A stretch of DNA of 64,000 nucleotides from Glycine soja (taxonomy: Eukaryota > Streptophyta > Magnoliopsida > Fabales > Fabaceae). The stretch spans positions 46,303,562-46,367,561 of the forward strand of contig NC_041010.1 of the NCBI RefSeq assembly GCF_004193775.1, written 5' to 3'. The translations under genes and the position numbers were made by a program. Positions 25,906 to 38,275 of the stretch are shown piece by piece; position 1 is the stretch's first letter; the number at the start of each line of letters is the position of its first letter. The notes beneath the pieces were generated by a model. It was given only the letters and a program-made list of their open reading frames with translations. It was not told the DNA's origin and did no database searches.

Positions 25906-26798
25906 TCACAGAAACTGCAGCAGCAACCCCAGAACGATGCCGTAAACAACCACGCGCACGTCTGCGAGGTTCGCGAAAGCGCTGCCGCTGGGAGACTGCG
26001 CCACCGTGATCGGCGGAGATTGAGCGGCGTCGGGACCCGGAGGCTCCTGGTACGGCGGCGGAGGCGGCTGGTTGAGACTCGGCGGCAAGCCGAGGCCGCG
26101 CTGGACGTCGATCTCGAAGGCCAAGCCGCGCTGGCACTGCACACCGTCGCCGGCGTCGGAGAAGAAGTAGTTCGGTCCAACTATGGTCAACGGAACAACG
26201 ACGGTCAACGCTTCGCCGAAACCACGGCTTCCGCCGTTGTACACGAAGGTTCCATTGTCGGAATAATCGGCGGTGCAGTTCAGATAGGTCGTCTTGTTGT
26301 ATGTCTGAACCACCGTTTGGTTCGAGTTCGTATTGAAAACTAAGAATCAGAAGAAAAAAAAAAGCAGAAAATCGAATTAGATTTTCGCGCTTGCTTCATG
26401 AAACTCTTTAGAGAGTTGAGAAAAGTGAAATTCGCGATGAATTTTGAGATTCAATCGGATTTGATTTCATTTTCATTTTGCATTTGTTTTCGCGGCAATG
26501 GAAGAGGGTAACTGAAGGTAATAAATGTGTTAAACGAAACGACGTCGTGTTATAAAAAGTAGAATAATAATGTAATGAGAAGAGAAAAGAGTGAATACTT
26601 ACTGAGATAATCGCCGAGGTCGAAGGTTTGAGTTGAAGCCCAAGAAGAGTAGTTGGTGGCGGATGTGTTGGTGGTAGAGTTGAAGGACCAGCCGGTTCCG
26701 CCGCCGACAGTATGGTTGTGGTAACCGGTTTCGGCGGCGGAGACGGCGGTGACAAGGAGGGCGAAGGCCAGGAGTTGTGCCGCGATGGGTGGCGCCAT
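25906..26798 (-). CDS. Phytocyanin/ENODL-type GPI-anchored protein lacking copper ligands
   Basis: Two exons, 26798-26603 and 26339-25906, join in frame (GT-AG, phase 1) to 209 residues. A signal peptide (about 1-21) is followed by a plastocyanin-like domain (about 24-145), a Pro-rich linker (about 150-185) and a hydrophobic C-terminus fitting a GPI-attachment signal. The structural disulphide pair is present (C87 and C134). The Cu ligands of phytocyanins are absent: no His in the first ligand region (IFNTNSNQTVVQ), and SDAGDGVQCQRGLAF replaces the usual CGxPGHCxxGQ/M pattern. This makes it an early-nodulin-like protein rather than a blue copper redox protein. Eight N-x-S/T sites suggest heavy glycosylation. 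The intron sits at the position usual for phytocyanins. A TATA-like stretch lies at 26840-26852. GC content is higher than in the flanking DNA. Confidence 0.88.
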
Positions 26799-26839
26799 TG
26801 GTGTTAGAAGATGTGTTTTAGTGAATTTGTAAATTGTGT

Positions 26840-26852
26840 GGCTATATATATT
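26840..26852 (-). promoter_or_regulatory. TATA-like box for the phytocyanin gene
   Basis: The minus strand reads an AT-only stretch (aaaatatatatag) about 45 bases upstream of the start codon, implying a very short leader. Confidence 0.45.
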
Positions 26853-28055
26853 TTACCTAACGGGAGAACGAGGAACCTATGGTGATATCCTAATCTCTCG
26901 ATAATGTATGATAAATGCTTTAAATTAAACAGGAGTAGTAAAAATTATCAAAGTAAAATTTTCATTTTAATTAAAAATCTTCGTTTAATTTCTTAATATT
27001 CAAATTTGGTGTAAGGAGAGTTGGTGCTTACCACGTAGGTTCCACTTTTGAAGACCTCAGAAGGTCAAAGCAAGCATGGCCAGAGTCGGTGTTTCTCTTT
27101 CTAAACTTTCTTACATGCATTAATGATTAAAATATTTTATTATTATTTTTTATTTTGTCGTTTGGATAATACTTTTTTAAGTTGTTAAAGTAGTTGTATT
27201 TTTGCAGTCAAAAAGCAATTGTATTTTTAATATAGAGTTGTTTTTTAATGGTGCATTCGTGTTTGATCGACAACCGAATTCATATTAAATTATTCTTTTG
27301 GGGCGTTAAGCCTTCTTCGTTCTCTTGTGGCATTTCCCCCATGAACGCATGTTTAATTTTAAAATTAATTTGAAAATTGAAGTACCTTCTTCATAAAGAA
27401 AATTGAAGTACTAGAATCAAGAGGTAGAAGAAGCTTATTAGAAGGGTAGGCCGATTTCTAATTATAAATAAGGATGGTGCTATATTAGTATGCGTGCATG
27501 AATGATCACTGGTAGTTGGATCTTATGCACTTACCATTTGGATTACATTTTTTGTCAGACTTCTTGCCTTGTTACACCACTTTTACTGGAGGACTTATGC
27601 TCATAGACTGAGACATACAAAATTCTTGGAGCAAGATGCTACTACGGGTTTGGATGTAATGGGTATTAGTTTTTCTTTAAAATAGTCACTTAGTTTTACA
27701 ATTTTACGAGATAATTATTTCTCTTGAAATTACGAAACAAGTAAAAATGTAAAATTATCAACTGCAAAATTCAGACTTCATATGAATTTTCAAAAGGCAA
27801 CTGGAACAAAGCCTTTTCAATAGCATGAGAAAAATTATTATACGTTATATTCCATTGTTAACCTATGTTATGTCATATTCTAAAAATTATATTGCTACTA
27901 TTATTTTTTTTATTTAGTTTGAAACTTTACATCTTCTCATTTATTTTATTTTATTTTGTTTTCTAATCATCTTAGACAATTTTTTTTGTCTTATTCCTTT
28001 ATTAATAATATGTCTACCATAAATTTACTTGTGAATAAATTTTTTTCCTTAAAAG

Positions 28056-28057
<2 letters not shown>

Positions 28058-28117
<60 letters not shown>
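28058..28117. repeat. AT microsatellite
   Basis: Uninterrupted AT run of about 60 bases. Confidence 0.9.
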
Positions 28118-28119
<2 letters not shown>

Positions 28120-28364
28120 TCACATGTTATATTTGTTTAAATATAAGAAGGTATTTTAAGTATCTATGTTGAGTTAGATTTGAACATTAATGTTTATTTA
28201 GTATGAGTTATAGATGGTGGAATTGTTTACTTGTACACAAAGACATCATAATCTCTTGAGTTAGTTTTTTTTTAAAAAAATAAATAGTTGTGACAACAGT
28301 TTATTTGAGATTGAGAAAATTAATTCTTCTTAATGTGTTACTAAGCCACATGGATTCACAAATG

Positions 28365-28366
<2 letters not shown>

Positions 28367-28413
<47 letters not shown>
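28367..28413. repeat. AT microsatellite
   Basis: Uninterrupted AT run of about 47 bases. Confidence 0.9.
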
Positions 28414-28416
<3 letters not shown>

Positions 28417-30589
28417 TCTATGATGTATTCTTTGTTAACCAGGATTCGCAAAGAATTTGAATATGAATGCATTGAGAGTTTACTTGAGACTTATGACTCC
28501 TTTATTTATGGCTACATACATGAGTTATTATTGATATTGATACATTGTTAGTCTATCACTACTAGTATTCTTCTTTTATAAGTTATAATATATTTGTAGT
28601 ACCAAAGTTTTTTTTCACTATGTTTCTATTATTAATATGGTATTCTAGTATTTCATGAATTTCTTTTCATTGGACACTACATAGTAGTATGCCTATATGC
28701 TCTTGATTAAAGTATTAAAAGTAAAAATATTTGAAGTTTGATTATTCAGTGTAATCACACGTGATATGTTGAGTGTTTCTACTTATAAATAATTTTGGTG
28801 ATATCCTATGATCGATGTCACTCTTTCAATGTTTTTAATTGTTCTCATGTTATGTTATGCAATTATTATATATGATGAACTAAATTCAATATCCATCTAT
28901 TGTGTTTGAATTTATAGTTTGGGAAAGATAAGTTCATTAGTAAAAAATCTAAAAAAGTTAAGGATTTTTGTTATGAATTTGATTCTTTTCTACTTGAAGA
29001 TGATCCTAACCCAGGTCATAAAACAATATTACGGATTTACTTACAAAAGGGTTGACACATTAACAAGTACTTGAGTCGTCGAGGAAAATGAAACTAAAGC
29101 TCATTATTTAGTCACAATAATGGACACTCGTCTCCGTGTGATTGGTGATCCTATGAATGAAGTTCGACGGGTAACAATGAAATTGTTTGTTGACTAAAAT
29201 ACACCAAAAAAGAAATTTTTACAGAGTTGTTCCGTTTCTAATTCCTATGACAAGATGTATTATAAATTGTGACAATATTAAGGTTGAAGTATTTATATAT
29301 GTGTTTTTTTTATAAAAAAAATACCTCTTAATGAATCCAATGACAATGGTGGGATCACAAACCACTCTTTGAGAATTCCCTGGTGGGTCGTCCCTGTGAG
29401 ATAAGGGCTAATCTCCAAGTGACACTCATGAAATAAGATACATGCGCAAAATTGTGTAACCTACAACCACTTATTAGAACTTAAATGAACACCAATTTTA
29501 TAGAGGTTGTGTACTAAATCCAGTTAAAAAAGGTCTAGTTCAAGATAATTAAGGCTATATTTGTTTTATAATTTAAAATTTATAAAAAATATATTACTTA
29601 TATTAATTTTTTTTATAAAATGAAATATTTGTTACGTAAAACTAAAATTCCTAGATTTTGCTTTTAGTGAATCAATTTTTCTTTTTTTTTTAAATTTCTT
29701 TTCTTTTCGTTCTTATAAAAATTACTTTGCTAGAGAAAGAACATTGGTGTTAAGAAAAGATTAGAAGATCATTTCGTTATACATGATCTGAGCCAGCCAG
29801 TTGTCGTATCTTGTAAGAGAAGCACAACACAATCAGATTCTTCTACTAATGAGACATTTTCTCTCTAAGGAGCCAAGACTATTTAAAACTTCTCCTTTAA
29901 AATTATTTTCCTTTGTACTTATTATATATTGTATTACTACTATTATTCTTTTATTTAGTTTGAGATTTTACATTTTCTTCTTATTTATTTCTATTATTTT
30001 CTAAGAAATAGTTCTTCAACCATTCCTGACCTTTTGTTCTCTATCTGCATTTCTTTATTCACTTATTCTTGCGTGCCCGCGTAAAGATAATGGTAAACAA
30101 TTGATGCCACACTCGGAATAAGGAATAAAAGTGATTGCGTAAGGTTGATGCTTCATTCTTGACTAGAGGCAATGATCCTTGATTCCTTTGCATTGTAAAA
30201 GCGCATCCTGAGATTTAAATGAGTCACGTAACAGAGAATGACATTCTCAATACGATTCTTTCCCTATTCTAACTTGATTCCTGGCGTTTTAGAGTGCTGC
30301 ATCTTAGAAAAGCATGAGTTGTGGAAACAACTCTCAAGTTGATAGAGGTATTAATGACCAATATTGACCATATATAAAATTGAGAGAATACAACACGTAA
30401 CAAATTAATAATAGTAGTAAAAAACCAACAAATATTTAGTCTGAATAGAACTGGGATCGATTCTGGTCTCAGGTTCTAAGCCTTGTAATTGAAAAAAACC
30501 TGGTTAGAAGAGAAGATATTACTAAGGTGATCAACCACACTTTGCAATGAAGATTAGTTATTAGCAAAATTGACAAATACTTTGTACCA

Positions 30590-30910
30590 AATTTTTGCTT
30601 TTTATTTATATAGCAATGTTCAATTGTTAATCTAAAATCCATTTATTTTCAAACTTAGACTTAATGTGTGAGCTATTCTATTCGTAAACAAGTTAGACAC
30701 AATACACACAAATAATAAGCATACTTATAAATAGGAGCTTCACATGTTACTTTATCACACAAATAGGCATCCAAATAACTTAGTCCTGCAACATCCAAAT
30801 ATAGATGCATGTTGAAGAAAGTAACAGCTAAACTGTTAAATAAATGGAAGAAATTATATATTACTGTCTTCTATGATCCAATGGAACGATCATATATATA
30901 AAGAATGACA
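30590..30910. repeat. Direct repeat R1, left copy
   Basis: About 320 bases, repeated in the same orientation at 33575-33885 with high similarity. Shared blocks include gacttaatgtgtgagctatt, acaatacacacaaataataag, atcacacaaataggcatcca and ccaaatatagatgcatgttg. The copies flank a 2.7-kb segment. Confidence 0.85.
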
Positions 30911-31074
30911 TAAATTTGTTATAAGAAATTTTTCCTCACAGTTTCGCTACCATTATTCTATCCTTATTTAACTGACAACAACAATTGAAAACCATATATT
31001 TTGTAGAAACTGCAGAAATCTCGTCAGAAAATACTCCTTTTTAACTGAAGCAAAACAAGGCAAGATATTAATGA

Positions 31075-31445
31075 AAATTCCATAATAGCCTGGCTATTCA
31101 AATCCGGATATTAGAATTGAGTCTGTGACAAACCAAAGAAGATTTGATTGCACCTACAAACAAAAGACGAATTTATTCTGAGCATAATCACTCAGCAAAA
31201 AGAGGCAGAACTTAATCTTGAAACAAACGAATTTATTCTATCATACACACCACACACAAAAAAGTGTACGACCCATTAGTGAAAATTACGTAAAGATTGG
31301 GAGCTCCGATCAAAGAATCGATTTTGAAACTTTTAACGTTAATGGGGTGGTGCTCGAGCTTTTCGAATTTTCTGGGAAGAACCTTCTAATCACAGCATCT
31401 TTTTGTTGTAACCACTCGTGAGAGTCAAACATAATATTCTCTTTG
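31075..31445 (-). pseudogene. HAL3-like upstream-region remnant (5' leader and intron)
   Basis: This segment is clearly similar to the upstream non-coding parts of HAL3-like copies A (37790-38090) and D (47590-47890). Shared blocks include gacaaaccaaagaag, cagaactgaatcttgaaaca (one base different here), tcatacacac, ctccgatcaaagaatcgattttgaa and gctgatggggtg-like sequence. No coding exon follows, so it is a leftover of the tandem array lying downstream of copy A. Confidence 0.7.
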
Positions 31446-32639
31446 GACTTTAAGTTCAAGAATAAATATCTTGGTTCTTTAACTGATTACTCACTTTTCA
31501 TGCACAAGTGCACAACACTAATGCGTCCCTTCCCTCTTCTCTCCAAACACTCATCTTGTTTTTGTTAGATTCAATAGAAGACAAATGACCGACCCCCATT
31601 CTTGGATCCTCGACTGTGATTTCCTTTGATTAATTAAGGTGTGGACTTATTATTGTTTTCTTTTATTTTCAAATGTGTGATCGATAAGGTTGATATTTTT
31701 TTCAGGAGAAATGCTTCTGAAATACATGCATGCAAAATGCTTTTTTATTTTAATTTAACGCATCCTTTTAGCATTAAGAACTGAGTTATGTTATCCAGTA
31801 CTCATTATGAATATTCAGAGATAACTAGTTTATTGCCATATCTTGATTAGGACGTGATGAATGCAATGCAACTTGAACTGTTGAACTCAGCTTGCATTCG
31901 CACTTTACACACACAAACACACACATATATATCCCACAAAAATTCACTAATCACTCTTGATTATTATTTAATTTCTTTCATATATGTGAATTTTTTTTAT
32001 TCACATTAGTGTTGTTATTCTTTTATTGCTCAAGTAATCCAATTTGGTAGTAATTGATAATTGACTCAATTAATTTCTTGTGGGATGACACTACTCATTT
32101 CTTTATTATTCGACGCAACCTACTTGCCATGAGCAATAGTTGATACTTCTCTTTTATATCTCTACCAAATCTTTGTTAGGTGCCATTCAAGTGTCATTAA
32201 GAACAGAAGGATGCTAAAATTTGTGGAGTAGTGGAGTCATTCTTTTCATGCCTTTGAGAATATAATTCAGTTGCATGACGAGTTAAATGTGGAGTGGTGT
32301 CACCCTTGTGCTTTTGAGAATTTGAGAACAATTCAGTTACATGATGAACTAGAATTAGACTTTTGTAGTACACCAAAAAAATAAAAGAATTATTTTTGTA
32401 AAATCCAGTAATTTTTTTACCATACTGACTTAAAGGTCTCTATATGATTATCATTGTTTACCTGCACAACACGGATTAGGGGATCCACTGAATAATTAAA
32501 CTCACTATAATAAGGCTCACTTCAGAGGATTCTAATCTGCGCAACATTATCTTCAACATTCCTGATCTTTAGTTCTCTGCATTACTAGAGGTTTTGTTTT
32601 GTCTTACCTATGCCACACAACTCAGAGTACTAATATTCA

Positions 32640-33480
32640 CCATTGTATATCACATCTAGTGTAGACACAAAGGTTCCACCATGGGAAACATTCCCAGTGG
32701 CAATTACTCTGAGCGGTTTCCTCTTGATGATTCCTCCGTGGCTGTCCTACTCAAAACAAATAGCCTCAAAGGGTCTGATGAAGAAGTTATGGAAACTTTG
32801 GAGTGCAGAGTACTTCTCATTTGGAAGGACAACCAGCGAACTAGAATTGACCAAAACCAACTACAGCAGCAAGCACGAACAAGAGTGGGTCCATCACAAT
32901 CCTTGATCACGCATCAAGCCATGAAAAAAAGAACCTTCATTTTCAGATGAACATGAGAGTCGAAGATCAAGGTCTTCTTTTAGCAAACATTAGTCTAGAT
33001 GGACCAAAGTGAATGCAGCAACTTCCAGAGAAGAGAAGCCCTATTGAGCAAGGCGGGGTTCTCAAGTCCTACTCCTTCTTTTATGGACGTGACAGTGGCC
33101 GAAAGAATCTTATAGTCACCTTGAGGACAAAGAGAAGTGATGATGATGAAATGCTTCCTTACATGATCACTGTCAAGCACTATTTTGTGCCTGCATCTTG
33201 TTCTCATGGTGTTTTCTCTCTTGTAACAAAGATTCGCAGTGATAGCGGTGACAAGGGTGATGGAGGTGCCCAAACGTTCCATCCTGACCATGTTTGATGA
33301 TGCCAAAGGAAAAGGGTGGGGACCTAATCTTAGTATTTCTGATTGTACAATTGAATTTTCTAATTCTAACCAAAACAATAGTGCTGTGATTAGCAGTAGT
33401 GGGAGCAATAACAATCCTTCAAAAACCAATCCTATGTATGCTTGCTTTTTATGTATATGTAACTTCACAAGAGATGAATG
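32640..33480 (+). pseudogene. Unrecognised coding-like remnant
   Basis: This stretch has lower AT content than its surroundings and several overlapping open stretches. From 32681 an ATG frame gives 89 residues starting MGNIPSGNYSERFPLDD. From 33001 another gives MDQSECSNFQRREALLSK, ending at a stop near 33110. A third frame continues through KSYSFFYGRDSGRKNL and SCSHGVFSLVTKI. No single frame covers the region and no plausible intron joins the pieces, so it looks like a decayed gene or processed copy. I do not recognise the family. It lies between the two copies of direct repeat R1. Confidence 0.35.
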
Positions 33481-33574
33481 AGAAAAATGTGATTCGAATC
33501 AAAGATTCCACTGAATGTGATCAATCAGATTTTATAATTAATGGAAATTAATCATCCGCTGAACCTGTGGATAC

Positions 33575-33885
33575 CTTGCACCAAACTTTTATTTATAATA
33601 ATGTTCAATTGTTAACAGAAAATCCATTTATTTTTAGACTCAGACTTAATGTGTGAGCTATTCTATTCTTAAACAAGTCAAACACAATACACACAAATAA
33701 TAAGCGTACTTATAAACAGAGCTTCACATGTTACTTTATCACACAAATAGGCATCCAGATAACTTAGCCCTGCAACATCCAAATATAGATGCATGTTGAA
33801 GAACGGTAGCAACTAAACTATTAAATAAACGGAAGGAATTGTTACTGTCTTCTATGGAATAATCATATATATAAAGAATGACACT
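33575..33885. repeat. Direct repeat R1, right copy
   Basis: Same-orientation copy of the 30590-30910 sequence with small indels. The similarity ends abruptly after tatataaagaatgacac, beyond which a GC-richer patch (33890-34060) begins. Confidence 0.85.
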
Positions 33886-34668
33886 GGGTTCGCACACGTG
33901 AACGAGGGCACGATGGCAGTGTGAGACGATGGTGGTGTTCACGCACCGTGTTCATGTCGTGGTGGTGTTCTGGCGTCACGATCTGTAGTTTGGTGGTGTG
34001 GGACGTTGTTCGATGGTAACGTGATGCATGGAGAGGTTGCAAAAAAGAGGAAGAAAGAGCTTGCAGAAATGATGTTGTTTTTAATTAAATTTTTTTTAAA
34101 AACATGTAATCTCATTCTAGCAAGTACATGTGGCACAATAAATACATGTGGCACAACATGATACATGTCTACTTATCTTATTAATGACCAGGTAAGCATA
34201 TAACAAATCCAAAATAATAGGAGTAAGATAAAACTTTTAAAATATTAGGGATTAGATTTAAAGAAAAAATTTATTAACGACTAAATACCAAACATGGATA
34301 TATATTTAAATCATATTTAAATGATCCCTTCTCAGTTTTTATCTGTTTTAAGTATCCCTTGCAGTTGCATATACATGGTTGTAATATACCAATTGATCTA
34401 ATAAGATATTATTGTAATATTCTTTTTGCCTTCAATAAAATATGTATTTCTTCTTCTCTGATACTCTTTTTCCACATTAATACTGTCTTCTCCACATAGG
34501 TATATTACACTCAAGAGAAGCCCCCCAAAAAAAATACAAATAAGTACCTAATACCCATATCCACTGTCATCATTAACATTCGTAAATAACAACTAGTTTA
34601 TTTTATCGCCATGCCCTGATTGATTAGAACAGGATCAATGTTAAAATTTATTAATTATATATATATTT

Positions 34669-34948
34669 AGTTTGGTGGTGAAATTACGGCAGTTCAGTCA
34701 AACTTGATTTGACTCAAAATTAGTATGCTTTGTTGTTAAAATAAAATTACTTTTAATCAAGAAAAATCATAATAAGGCTGAATCAAGTTGTTTATGCTTA
34801 ATGTAAAATTAGTTTAAATTTTGATCTTTTGCCTGGTATATTTACTCATTTGTTTTAATGTAACTTAATATTTTTATCATCTATTTCATTTAATTTAAAT
34901 ATTTTTATACGGTTATGGGCTTTTTTCAAAAGTGAAAATATTACACTT
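34669..34948. repeat. Direct repeat R2, left copy
   Basis: About 280 bases beginning agtttggtggtgaaattacgg and ending at ttacactt. A same-orientation copy with only a few differences lies at 35805-36085. The two copies exactly bracket a Ty1-copia fragment. Confidence 0.88.
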
Positions 34949-35804
34949 AAGTTTAACTGAACGTACCTTAACACTTCCTTGAAACTCCTCCTGCAATGTG
35001 TTCCACGCTTATTTGGCAGTCTTAACTCCCATAATTCTTGGAAAAATTGGATCAGTCACCGCTTGTTGCAAGGTGAACAACGCCTTTGAATTTTTCCATT
35101 TATTTTTCTTCAACTCTTTTTCTTGAGATGCATTAAGAGCTAAAGTATCCGCGGGAACGGTGAAGTCTTCTTCTACTATGTCCCATAAATCTTGAGATGG
35201 AAAATATGTTTCCATTTTAACACGTCAGAAACCATAATTTTCACCATTGAAGATAAGGAGATAAATAGTTGACGATTGAGTAGTGTTATCCATAGCTTAA
35301 GAAAAAATATTATTGGAGTGGGTTAATAGTACAAAGGAAATTTTTGAAGTAGTTGGGAGGATTTTAGAATGGTAGGTAGGTAATATAACTATGCCTAATG
35401 TATGACCGAACGTAGCTCTGATACCACTGTTGGTATGATGATAGTTGATAGTTTTAGACAATTGTTTTAGAAAGAAGGTTATGTCATTGATTTCTTAGAT
35501 GATCAATTACAACATACCAATTGCCTATTTATAGGCTCAAGTCATCAACCTCTCAATGGTGGTGAATGTTTCTACATTATTTTAGGTTTTTCTAAAGTTT
35601 TCATGATAGATTAGCATCATGATAGTTCTAGGTTCTTCTATCTTATACATACACTTATAGTTCTAGATTGTTCTACCATATTCATACACATTATAGTTCT
35701 AGATTGTTCTATCATATTCATACACACTATAGTTCTAGGATATTCTACCATTTTCATACATATTATATTTAAGAATATTATAGAAATTTGTAGCAATTTC
35801 AACA
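34949..35804 (-). mobile_element. Truncated Ty1-copia retrotransposon: 5' LTR, PBS and broken gag
   Basis: Read on the minus strand. The LTR (35804-35428, 377 bases) begins TGTTG and ends CAACA. One base further in is TGGTATCAGAGC (35426-35415), the primer-binding site for initiator tRNA-Met typical of plant copia elements. A gag-like frame begins at the ATG at 35293 and includes METYFPSQDLWDIVEEDF and FTLQQAVTDPIFPRIMG, typical of copia gag. It carries a TGA where Trp is expected (just before METYF) and a TAA after GVKTAK. The match ends at the edge of repeat R2, so most of gag, all of pol and the 3' LTR are missing. It is inactive. Confidence 0.88.
35616..35770. repeat. Four ~36-base tandem repeats inside the copia LTR
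   Basis: Four consecutive units each start atagttctag and contain ttctac/atcatattcatacaca-like sequence. Such repeats in copia LTRs are often in the U3 promoter region; that role here is inferred. Confidence 0.75.
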
Positions 35805-36085
35805 AGTTTGGTGATGAAATTACGGCGAGTTCAGTCAAACTTGATTTGACTTAAAATCAGTATGCTTTGTTGTTAAAATAAAATTACTTGTAATCAAGAA
35901 AGATCATAATAAGGCTGAATCAAGTTGTTTATGCTTAATGTAAAATTAGTTTAAATTTGGATCTTTTGCCTGTTATATTTACTCATTTGTTTTAATGTAA
36001 CTTAATATTTTTATTATCTATTTCATTTAATTTAAATATTTTTATACGGTTATGGGCTTTTTTCAAAAGTAAAAATATTACACTT
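35805..36085. repeat. Direct repeat R2, right copy
   Basis: Begins one base after the outer end of the copia LTR (agtttggtgatgaaattacgg). Matches the left copy through to ttacactt, followed by a T-rich run. Confidence 0.88.
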
Positions 36086-36435
36086 TTTTTTTTAAATCAG
36101 CTCATCTAAAATCAATTTTGCACATTGAAACACACACTAAGGACTGATAAAAAAACACACACACTAATCAAGGAAGATAGCCGAAACTGGTTTGCCATTC
36201 GTACCTAATGATGTGACAGTGCAATGTGTGTTTATTAAGAAGAGCATAGCATCTACATTTACATCTAAGTAGAGGTGCACAAGAGCAAGTGAAGCAACTC
36301 CCTAGGAGACATAAGCGATACTGCTCAATGAAACTATGATCAAATAAAAAAGGAGCCAAGACAAAAGGTCCTAGTAAGAAGCCATCCATTATCCACACTT
36401 ATACACCATATTCAAAGTTGCCAAACCTGAGAGCA

Positions 36436-37463
36436 CTAGCTAGTACTAGTAGTACTAGCCTCTTTCTGCATCATCTTTTGCATTTGCTTATAATAAGAGG
36501 CTTTCACATCTGAGCAAATGGTGGAAGGCTCAGCCATTGCATGCTCACGTTCCCCACTAGCTGTTGTAATAGATACAGGTCGGATGAGAATGATGCCAAG
36601 CTCATCAATTGCATTTAAATGTCGTTCTGTGAAAAAGTCTTCCCATATACAAGTGCTCATGGATGGTGCAACAAAAAGTGGCTTCCTGTAGTCCCATGCT
36701 CGCACAATGCTTGTCAGAAGATTATCACACAACCCTAAAGCAATCTACAAACAACATATTTCTACAAGTAAGAAATAGAAGAAGAAAGAGGCAATTAATT
36801 AACTGCATTCATGCATATGCGAAATCATGAATCATGTGTATTTTAAATTCAATATACGAAATAAAATATGAGTCGGTTCGAATTAACTAATCATAAGTAG
36901 TCTTTACAACAGTAACAACAAGGTATTCTCCATTACATAGATCGCACAATATCATTCCTAACCATAGCATGTCTTTATATAATAAAAATTGCATTTTCTG
37001 TCTCCAACATGCATGAACACATTGCATTACTCAACAATAGAGAAGATGAAAATCAAAGCATGATGATTAGGAACATATATAATAGATTATTCATTATCTC
37101 ATGACAATGTAGATAGGAAAAGACAAAAACCAGCAAAGTTTGATTGATTACCTTGCCAAGAGTATTTGTTGACAATGGAGCGATGACCATGATATCAGCC
37201 CAATTACGAAGCTCAACGTGAAGCATAGCAACACCTGGCCTTCTGTAAGTAAGCCAATCATTCTCATCAACAGATGCAAGTTCATTCCTGGGAGTTCCAT
37301 GATAACGCAAAGCTGATTTTGTGATAACCACCTTTATTTCAGCTGCCCATTCGGCGAATTTCCAATGAACAACCTTAAATTTACAAGCATCATAAGTTCC
37401 ACAAGCAGCAAGTAGAATCCGAGGCTTCGTTGGAATAGCACACCCTGCCTCTGAGCAATCCAT
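36436..37463 (-). CDS. HAL3: HAL3-like copy A (PPC decarboxylase homologue, likely non-catalytic)
   Basis: Two coding exons, 37463-37152 and 36744-36436 (GT-AG, phase 0), give 206 residues, close to plant HAL3 proteins (about 200-210). Family role: flavoprotein converting phosphopantothenoylcysteine to phosphopantetheine in CoA synthesis; yeast relatives also regulate a PP1-type phosphatase. Visible blocks: KPRILLAACGT, LHVELRNWADIMVIAPLSTNTLGK with the active-site His at residue 82, LCDNLLTSIVRAWDYRKPLFVAPSM, and AMAEP. The active-site Asn and Met of the PxMNxxM motif are Ser134 and Ile137, and the reactive Cys of the ACG flap is Ser167. It is therefore probably not an active decarboxylase. 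An upstream non-coding exon (ending at 38151) and a leader intron (38150-37486) are inferred. The ATG at 37463 is chosen because upstream codons are not ATG. Confidence 0.85.
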
Positions 37464-37485
37464 CACCAACAGATTTCAACAATAT

Positions 37486-38275
37486 CTATATATGTCCACA
37501 TTAATGTAAAGTATTAGAAAACCAACCATCACATGCTCTTTTTTTTTTTTTTTTTTACGGCAAATGTTATTTGTTAATTTCTTACAAATTTTTAAACATA
37601 CAAGATTTCAACCAGAGAGAGAGAGTCCCAGTCAGAGGTTGACTTGTTTCATACTTTTTGAGTGATGCACAAAGCGAGCATAAGGTTGACTTGTTTCTAG
37701 TTTCTACTATCCATACAATGCAAGAAAGAAAGAAAAAAGTGATTGTGACCACAAAGAAAGTTAAGTTAAAAAAAAAAAAACAGAAATAACACAGTTGAGT
37801 TGAGTCTTGAGTCCACGGCAAACCAAAGAAGTTTGCTTGCACACAGAATTGGAAAGAAGAAAAATGATTCACCATTTGATACCTTTTACGGCATTTTCAG
37901 AACCTTGCATGATCACAACAAGAGACAGAACTGAATCTTGAAACAGACGAATTCATTATGTCATACACACACGACACAAAAAAGAAGTGCATGACCCATG
38001 ATTGAAAATCGCGTATAATTCGGAAACTCCGATCAAAGACTCGATTTTGAAGCATTGAGCGCTGATGGGGTGAAACCAAATGATGCAAAAACAAAACAGA
38101 GAAAGAAAACAAAAGAGTTAATGAAAGTGAAGAAGAATTAGTTCCATCACCTTGTATCTCTGACGAATTTTTCTTTCCCTTTACTGCAGCAGTGTGAATC
38201 AGAAGAACAGAGAAAGAACCAGGTTCAAGATTTTTGAATTTTCTCAGAGGAAGCTATGGATTTTTGTTCACCTTG
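37486..38275 (-). other. Copy A 5' leader exon and leader intron
   Basis: On the minus strand a leader of about 120 bases ends ...gatacaag at 38151 before gtgatgg. A matching acceptor (tatag) lies at 37488-37486, 23 bases upstream of the ATG. The same arrangement recurs in copy D (donor after 47975). The intron carries a T/A homopolymer at 37539-37556. Splicing of this leader is inferred from conservation of both sites between copies. Confidence 0.55.

Larger units (their letters stand above)
26860..30580. other. AT-rich intergenic region
   Basis: No supportable gene. It includes AT microsatellites at 28058-28117 and 28367-28413 and many short AT-rich stretches. A short, broken, coding-like stretch near 28920-29050 was not recognised. 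Confidence 0.55.

Noticed and set aside
25804..26343. 179-codon plus-strand open frame over the phytocyanin gene
   Set aside because: It overlaps exon 2 of the phytocyanin on the opposite strand, has Arg/Val/Ala composition typical of a GC-rich shadow and shows no recognisable domain.
32995..33468. 157-codon minus-strand open frame with hydrophobic start
   Set aside because: No family recognised. Plus-strand frames over the same bases look at least as coding-like, so strand assignment is unsafe. Only the unrecognised-remnant entry is kept.
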